Shown here one piece after another: positions 60,285-64,000 of a stretch of DNA of 64,000 bases (positions are counted from its first letter, which is position 1; each line of letters opens with the position of its first letter). This stretch comes from Fodinibacter sp963695175 (lineage in GTDB: Bacteria; Actinomycetota; Actinomycetes; Actinomycetales; Dermatophilaceae), in NCBI GenBank assembly GCA_963695175.1, contig CAVOGG010000009.1, forward strand, positions 372,001 to 436,000, read 5' to 3'. The position numbers and the translations under genes are program-made. The notes beneath the pieces are model-generated. The model made no database searches. It was not told the DNA's origin and was given only the letters and a program-made list of their open reading frames with translations.

Positions 60285-61055
60285 ATGCGCATCGCGAGGT
60301 TCACGACGGGTGACGACCCGGCCTACGGTCTGGTCGACGGCAGCGGCGAGAAGATCGCCGAGATCACGGGGGACCCGCTCTACCTGCGGATCGAGCTGAC
60401 CGGCACGGTCCACGACATCGACGACGTGCGGCTGCTCGCGCCGGTCATCCCACGCAGCAAGGTGATCGGCATCGGCCGCAACTACGCCGACCACGCCAAG
60501 GAGATGGGCGGCGAGGCTCCTGACGAACCGATGATGTTCCTCATCCCGAACACCGCCGTCATCGGCCCCGGCGACCCGGTCGTGATGCCGCCGCAGACGT
60601 CCGAGGTCGGCTACGAGGGCGAGCTCGCCGTCGTCATCGGCCGACTGTGCAAGGACGTCGAACCCGAGGACGCCCTGTCGGCGGTCTTCGGCTACACCGT
60701 CGCCAACGACGTCACGGCCCGCGACCTGCAGCGCGGTGACGGCCAGTGGGCGCGCGCCAAGGGGTTCGACACGTTCTGCCCGCTCGGGCCGTGGATCGAG
60801 ACCGACCTCGACCCCGCCGCGCAGCGGATCACCACGAAGCTCGACGGCGAGGTGGTGCAGGACGGCCCGACCTCCGACATGGTGCACGGCGTGGCCACCC
60901 TGGTCTCGCACGCCTCGAAGGCGTTCACGCTGCTGCCCGGCGACATCATCCTGACGGGCACGCCGGCCGGTGTCGGACTGGTCGAGTCCGGCCAGCGGGT
61001 GGAGGTCGAGGTCGACGGCATCGGCGTGCTCAGCAACCCCTTCGTGCGTCACTAG
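60285..61055 (+). CDS. Fumarylacetoacetate hydrolase family protein
   Basis: A 256-residue FAH-family enzyme. The catalytic/metal region reads VIGIGRNYADHAKEMGGEAP, EVGYEGELAVVIGRLCKDV (metal glutamates), GYTVANDVTARDLQ, AKGFDTFCPLGPW and LPGDIILTGTPAGVGLVESGQ (key part ILTGTPAGVG). Members hydrolyse or decarboxylate acylpyruvates and oxaloacetate-like compounds; the substrate here is open. TAGGGT at 60272-60277 is 7 bases from ATG 60285 (leaderless). Its place next to gltX is conserved with Rv2993c of M. tuberculosis. Confidence 0.93.
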   Translation: MRIARFTTGDDPAYGLVDGSGEKIAEITGDPLYLRIELTGTVHDIDDVRLLAPVIPRSKVIGIGRNYADHAKEMGGEAPDEPMMFLIPNTAVIGPGDPVVMPPQTSEVGYEGELAVVIGRLCKDVEPEDALSAVFGYTVANDVTARDLQRGDGQWARAKGFDTFCPLGPWIETDLDPAAQRITTKLDGEVVQDGPTSDMVHGVATLVSHASKAFTLLPGDIILTGTPAGVGLVESGQRVEVEVDGIGVLSNPFVRH

Positions 61056-61068
61056 GCTGTCGGCCACC

Positions 61069-62700
61069 ATGAGCGAGCACAGCCATGCCGGCCGGCATGG
61101 CGGCATCCAGGACGACCGCCCGGGCGACGCCCCGGACGACGGTCGTCACCGCAGCGAGCAGAGCGAGAACCCCGTGACCGACACCTCCGACCTCCCCGGC
61201 ACCGTGCGGCTGCGCGTCGCCCCCTCGCCGACCGGCGACCCGCACGTCGGCACCGCGTACATGTCGCTGTTCAACCTGGCGTTCGTGCGCCAGCAGGGCG
61301 GTCGCTTCATCCTGCGCATCGAGGACACCGACCGGGCCCGGTTCCGCGAGGACTCCGAGAAGCAGGTCTTCGACACGCTGCGCTGGCTCGGGCTCACCTG
61401 GGACGAGGGCCCGGACGTCGGCGGCCCGTGCGCCCCCTACCGGCAGAGCGAGCGCCTCGACACCTACACGCCGTACGTCGAGCGGCTGCTGGCCGAGGGC
61501 AAGGCGTACCACTGCTGGTGCTCGACCGAGCGCCTCGCGCAGATGCGTGAGGCCCAGCAGAAGGCGAAGCTGCCCACCGGGTACGACCGCCTCTGTGTCG
61601 GGAAGACCGAGGAGGAGCGCAGCGCCCTGCCCGGGTTCTCGGCGACCCCGGTCGTGCGCATGCTGATCCCCGACGACGCCCCGCTCGAGTTCGACGACCT
61701 CATCCGCGGCCGGGTCTCGGCGCCACGGCCCGACGACCAGGTGATCCTCAAGGCCGACGGCTTCCCGACCTACCACCTCGCCGTCGTCGTCGACGACCAC
61801 GAGATGGGCATCACCCACGTCGTGCGCGGCGAGGAGTGGATCTCCTCCACCCCCAAGCACGTGCTGCTCTACCAGTGGCTCGGCCTGCAGCCGCCGGCGT
61901 TCGCGCACATGCCACTGCTGCGCAACACCGACAAGTCGAAGATCTCCAAGCGCAAGAACCCCGCCGCCCGGCTGACCTGGTTCCAGGAGCAGGGCTACCT
62001 GCCCGAGGCGCTGGTCAACTTCCTGGCCCTGCTCGCCTACCCGCCGGCCGAAGGGGCCGAGGGCGAGGACGTCGAGGTGTTCGGCTTCGAGGAGTTCTCG
62101 CAGCGCTTCGCCTGGACCGACGTCAACCCGGTCGGCCCGATCTTCGACCTCAAGAAGCTCGACTGGCTCAACGGCGTGCACATCCGCGGGCTCGAGGTCG
62201 ACGACCTCGCCTCCCGGCTGCTGCCGTTCCTCCAGGCCGACGGCGTGCTCGGCGACAACCCCTCGCTGGGCGAGCTGGCGCGGCTGCGGGCCGTCACCGA
62301 GCTGATCCAGACCCGGATGGCGCACCTCACCGAGGCCACGGACCTGGTCGGCCCGTTCTACGTCGCCGACGACGCCGTCGCGGTGGCCGACGACGCGCGC
62401 GCCCAGCTCAACGACGACGCCGGCGCCGTGCTGGATGCGGCCGTGGCCGCCCTCGAGGCCGTTCCCGACGAGCGCAGCGGGGTGCTCGCCGGCGACCCGT
62501 CGTTCACCGCGGCCGCGGTCGAAGCGGCCCTGCGGGAGGCGCTCGTCGACGGGCTGGGCATCAAGCCCAAGTTCGCCTTCGGCCCGCTGCGCACGGCCGT
62601 CTCGGGGCGCCGGGTCTCCCCGCCCCTGTTCGAGTCGATGGAGATCCTGGGCAAGCCGGCCACGCTCACCCGGCTGCGGGCGCTGCGCACCACGCTCTGA
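61069..62700 (+). CDS. gltX: Glutamyl-tRNA synthetase
   Basis: A class I aminoacyl-tRNA synthetase with RLRVAPSPTGDPHVGTAYMSLFNLAF (HIGH-type motif HVGTA), FILRIEDTDRARF, HCWCSTERLAQMREAQ, VRGEEWISSTPKHVLLY and the KMSKS-type motif KISKRKNPAARL. The anticodon-binding helical domain is complete. ATG at 61069 gives 543 residues with a His/Asp-rich extension; GTG at 61174 gives 508, nearer the family norm. TAGGCT at 61053-61058 would start RNA close to 61069. With GatCAB in the same window, this enzyme presumably also misacylates tRNA-Gln, whose gene follows. Confidence 0.95.
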   Translation: MSEHSHAGRHGGIQDDRPGDAPDDGRHRSEQSENPVTDTSDLPGTVRLRVAPSPTGDPHVGTAYMSLFNLAFVRQQGGRFILRIEDTDRARFREDSEKQVFDTLRWLGLTWDEGPDVGGPCAPYRQSERLDTYTPYVERLLAEGKAYHCWCSTERLAQMREAQQKAKLPTGYDRLCVGKTEEERSALPGFSATPVVRMLIPDDAPLEFDDLIRGRVSAPRPDDQVILKADGFPTYHLAVVVDDHEMGITHVVRGEEWISSTPKHVLLYQWLGLQPPAFAHMPLLRNTDKSKISKRKNPAARLTWFQEQGYLPEALVNFLALLAYPPAEGAEGEDVEVFGFEEFSQRFAWTDVNPVGPIFDLKKLDWLNGVHIRGLEVDDLASRLLPFLQADGVLGDNPSLGELARLRAVTELIQTRMAHLTEATDLVGPFYVADDAVAVADDARAQLNDDAGAVLDAAVAALEAVPDERSGVLAGDPSFTAAAVEAALREALVDGLGIKPKFAFGPLRTAVSGRRVSPPLFESMEILGKPATLTRLRALRTTL

Positions 62701-62740
62701 CCGAGGGCGGCCGGCATCCGCCGGCCACGGCATCCCGCGA

Positions 62741-62771
62741 TTTGGGTGCGGGGGAGGCCGCCCGGTAGGAT
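62741..62771 (+). promoter_or_regulatory. Candidate tRNA-Gln promoter
   Basis: TTTGGG (62741-62746) and TAGGAT (62766-62771), 19 bases apart, precede the tRNA gene by 58 bases. The -10 is good and the -35 is poor. Confidence 0.4.
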
Positions 62772-62829
62772 CAACCCTCGGTTCGCCCGACGACCAGCCG
62801 CCTCGCGGAAGGTCCGACGGCATACCCCA

Positions 62830-62901
62830 TGGGGTATGGTGTAATTGGCAACACTGGTGATTCTGGTTCATCCGTTCTAGGTTCGAGTCCTGGTACCCCA
62901 G
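62830..62901 (+). tRNA. tRNA-Gln (anticodon CTG)
   Basis: A 72-base cloverleaf. The acceptor strands TGGGGTA and TACCCCA pair fully. The anticodon stem GGTGA/TCATC encloses the loop TTCTGGT with anticodon CTG, and the T-arm carries GGTTCGAGTCC. CCA is not encoded. The 5' flank repeats TACCCCA, forming a 16-bp palindrome at 62822-62837. Confidence 0.95.
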
Positions 62902-62971
62902 CTCTCGTCCTCGGCCTTGCGGCCGGGGGCGATTCGGAGAAGTTCCCGCCGTTCGGTAAGGTTCTTCTCCG

Positions 62972-62999
62972 TTGCCCGCCGCCTTCCAGAGGCGGGCAA
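62972..62999 (+). terminator. Stem-loop between tRNA-Gln and tRNA-Glu
   Basis: TTGCCCGCC (62972-62980) pairs with GGCGGGCAA (62991-62999) around a 10-base loop. There is no U-tract, and it lies 8 bases before tRNA-Glu. It may be a processing element if the two tRNAs are cotranscribed. Confidence 0.4.
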
Positions 63000-63007
63000 G
63001 AGGTCAC

Positions 63008-63080
63008 GGCCCCGTTGTGTAGTGGCCTAGCACGCCGCCCTCTCAAGGCGGTAGCGCGGGTTCGAATCCCGTCGGGGCTA
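63008..63080 (+). tRNA. tRNA-Glu (anticodon CTC)
   Basis: A 73-base cloverleaf. The acceptor GGCCCCG pairs with CGGGGCT (G-U at position 1). The anticodon stem CCGCC/GGCGG encloses CTCTCAA with anticodon CTC, and the T-arm is GCGGG-TTCGAAT-CCCGT. CCA is not encoded. The Gln-Glu tRNA pair beside gltX matches the mycobacterial arrangement. Confidence 0.95.
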
Positions 63081-63087
63081 CCCAAGC

Positions 63088-63119
63088 CGAAGGCCCGGTC
63101 CACCAGGACCGGGCCTTCG
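63088..63119 (+). terminator. Terminator after tRNA-Glu
   Basis: CGAAGGCCCGGTCC (63088-63101) pairs perfectly with GGACCGGGCCTTCG (63106-63119) around ACCA, 8 bases after the tRNA. There is no U-tract, but stem length and position are typical for high-GC tRNA operons. Confidence 0.75.
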
Positions 63120-63147
63120 TCGCGTCCGGGCTCGGATGCCGTGCCAC

Positions 63148-63750
63148 TCACGCCCGCTGGGCGCTCACCGCCTCCTGCGCCACCCGCCGCAGGGCGATGA
63201 GCACCGGGTCGACCATCACCGTGCCGATGACCACGGTGCGCATGGCCTCCTGCGGGCTGCTCGCTCGCTCCGCCACGGAGAGGTCGACATCGGCCACGCC
63301 GCGCATCGCCTCGGCGTACCGCCGCAGCAGCCCCGGGGACAGGCCGACGCCCGCGGCCTCCGCTGCCCGCACCGCCGCCGACAGCGAGTGCAGGGCCGGG
63401 GCGTCGGGGGACACCTGCCAGCCGAGGTCCTCGACCAGTGCGACGGCGTCGGCGTCGACCGGCCGGTCGGCTGCGGGCGTGGGCATGGCGCAGGCCGCCA
63501 CGCCGTACAGGTCGTGGCGTGAGGGTGGGGGAGCGTCGAGGGCGTCGAGGATGGCCCGCACCCCGGCGATCGCGACGCCGCCCTGGTCGACGAGCGCCCG
63601 CACCAGCCGCACCCGCTCGACGTGCTGGTCGCCGTACTCCGCACGGGTCCGGGAGGTGGCCCGGCCCGGCATCAGGAGACCTTCGCGAAGGTAGTACTTC
63701 AGGGTGTGCACCGGGACGCCGGTCACCGCGCCGAGCTCGGAGATGCGCAC
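63148..63750 (-). CDS. MerR family transcriptional regulator
   Basis: A 200-residue regulator. The N-terminal MerR winged helix reads RISELGAVTGVPVHTLKYYLREGLL (key part TGVPVHTLKYYLREGLL), followed by the wing and dimer helix (HVERVRLVRALVDQGGVAIA). The C-terminal about 115 residues are an all-helical ligand domain without cysteine metal sites, so a metal-sensing role is unlikely. GTG at 63750 is chosen with AGGAGG 5 bases upstream; the longer frame adds 15 unlikely codons. It is divergent from a DUF4188 gene over a promoter with a long inverted repeat. Confidence 0.9.
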   Translation of the reverse strand: MRISELGAVTGVPVHTLKYYLREGLLMPGRATSRTRAEYGDQHVERVRLVRALVDQGGVAIAGVRAILDALDAPPPSRHDLYGVAACAMPTPAADRPVDADAVALVEDLGWQVSPDAPALHSLSAAVRAAEAAGVGLSPGLLRRYAEAMRGVADVDLSVAERASSPQEAMRTVVIGTVMVDPVLIALRRVAQEAVSAQRA

Positions 63751-63768
63751 CGGGCCTCCTGTGGGGGG

Positions 63769-63831
63769 TTGACAATGGATAGTGCCACTGCCCAATATGG
63801 CACGAGACCTTGTTGGGCAGCAGCACTATCC
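63769..63831. promoter_or_regulatory. MerR-type promoter/operator with 19-bp inverted repeat
   Basis: TTGACA at 63769-63774 is a consensus -35, and AATATG at 63794-63799 lies 19 bases downstream, the long spacing typical of MerR-activated promoters. Arms at 63777-63795 and 63813-63831 (GGATAGTGC and CTGCCCAA blocks) are inverted copies matching at 17 of 19 positions, with 17 bases between. The first arm fills the spacer. Confidence 0.7.
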
Positions 63832-63842
63832 AAGGAGACGAC

Positions 63843-64000
63843 ATGACCAACCGGAGCACCCACGCCTACGACGGACCCCTGGCGCTCTTCCTCATCGGGG
63901 TGCGCATCCACCAACCGTGGCGGCTGGGTGTCATCGGACAGGTGATCCGGGCGATGCCGCCGATGATCGCCGAGCTCGAGCGGAACAAGGCCGCAGCCGC
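63843..64000 (+). CDS. DUF4188 domain-containing protein, N-terminal part
   Basis: The first 52 codons of a gene that leaves the window. YDGPLALFLIGVRIHQPWRL and RAMPPMIAELERNK match the start of the DUF4188 family (about 160 residues, sometimes called monooxygenase-like; function unproven). AAGGAG stands 8 bases before ATG 63843. It is divergent from a MerR regulator and probably controlled by it. Confidence 0.8.
   Translation, partial: MTNRSTHAYDGPLALFLIGVRIHQPWRLGVIGQVIRAMPPMIAELERNKAAA

Noticed and set aside
60272..60290. T-box-like string AGGGTGGAACC before the FAH gene
   Set aside because: No specifier hairpin or terminator is present, and the string is explained by a TAGGGT -10 element 7 bases before the ATG.
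62829..63200. 123-codon open frame across both tRNAs
   Set aside because: It overlaps two complete tRNA cloverleafs and a terminator; coding there is not credible.
1..64000. CRISPR arrays, prophage, insertion sequences, toxin-antitoxin or defence islands
   Set aside because: I looked for spaced direct repeats, transposases, integrases, phage structural genes and restriction-modification genes and found none; the only nuclease-like gene is the DUF222-HNH gene.

Overview
The window is about 72% G+C, has GC-saturated third codon positions, many GTG starts and many 4-base GTGA/ATGA gene overlaps. Together with the gene content (actinobacterial SOS box, DUF222-HNH gene, RskA-type anti-sigma factor, leaderless promoters) this points to a high-GC actinobacterium, most likely a member of the Micrococcales near Intrasporangiaceae. 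The family assignment is an inference. The chromosomal backbone mnmA, MetE-like, ligA, gatC-gatA-gatB, ilvB-ilvN-ilvC, serA, leuB, fumarylacetoacetase-like, gltX, tRNA-Gln, tRNA-Glu follows the order I know from the Mycobacterium tuberculosis Rv3024c-to-Rv2992c region, with other genes inserted between the conserved blocks. I see no prophage, insertion sequence or CRISPR array.

Layout. 1-8.9 kb: end of mnmA, a cupin, a pirin, a MocR regulator divergent from a DUF1272/flavoprotein fusion, a MetE-like protein with an EamA exporter, and an acyl-CoA ligase. 9-15 kb: an SOS-box-controlled but frame-broken DUF222-HNH gene, small enzymes, ligA and a TRIC-like channel. 15-18.5 kb: gatCAB, with gatB frame-broken. 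18.5-26.3 kb: a 1012-residue glycosidase-like membrane protein, SixA, membrane proteins, a broken methyltransferase and an SDR-MarR pair. 26.3-31 kb: an MMPL exporter behind a 12-bp tandem repeat, a broken tspO, then fasciclin, ECF sigma factor and anti-sigma factor. 31-46 kb: ilvD, an ABC exporter, ilvB-ilvN-ilvC with a leader-peptide attenuator, serA, a glycosyltransferase, leuB behind a leaderless leader peptide and a 31-residue small ORF, and ilvE. 47-52 kb: a GntR-controlled gamma-glutamylation catabolic operon. 52-59 kb: a metallo-hydrolase, an L,D-transpeptidase, a luciferase-like gene remnant, a PP2C-like gene, and cimA behind an Ile/Thr leader-peptide attenuator. 59-64 kb: an SGNH lipoprotein, a FAH-family gene, gltX, tRNA-Gln, tRNA-Glu, and a divergent MerR/DUF4188 pair.

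The dominant theme is branched-chain amino acid synthesis. cimA, ilvB, ilvN, ilvC, ilvD, leuB and ilvE lie on one strand within 27 kb. Three short leader ORFs rich in Leu/Val/Ile or Thr/Ile sit in this block, and two of them have textbook downstream terminators. LeuA, LeuC and LeuD are not in the window.

Two cautions. First, six genes are broken by single-base frame errors or one stop. One of them is gatB, which is normally essential, so base-level sequence error is likelier than real decay. Second, at least a dozen genes start 6-7 bases after a TANNNT-like -10 element, so many starts here lack a ribosome binding site because the transcripts are probably leaderless.
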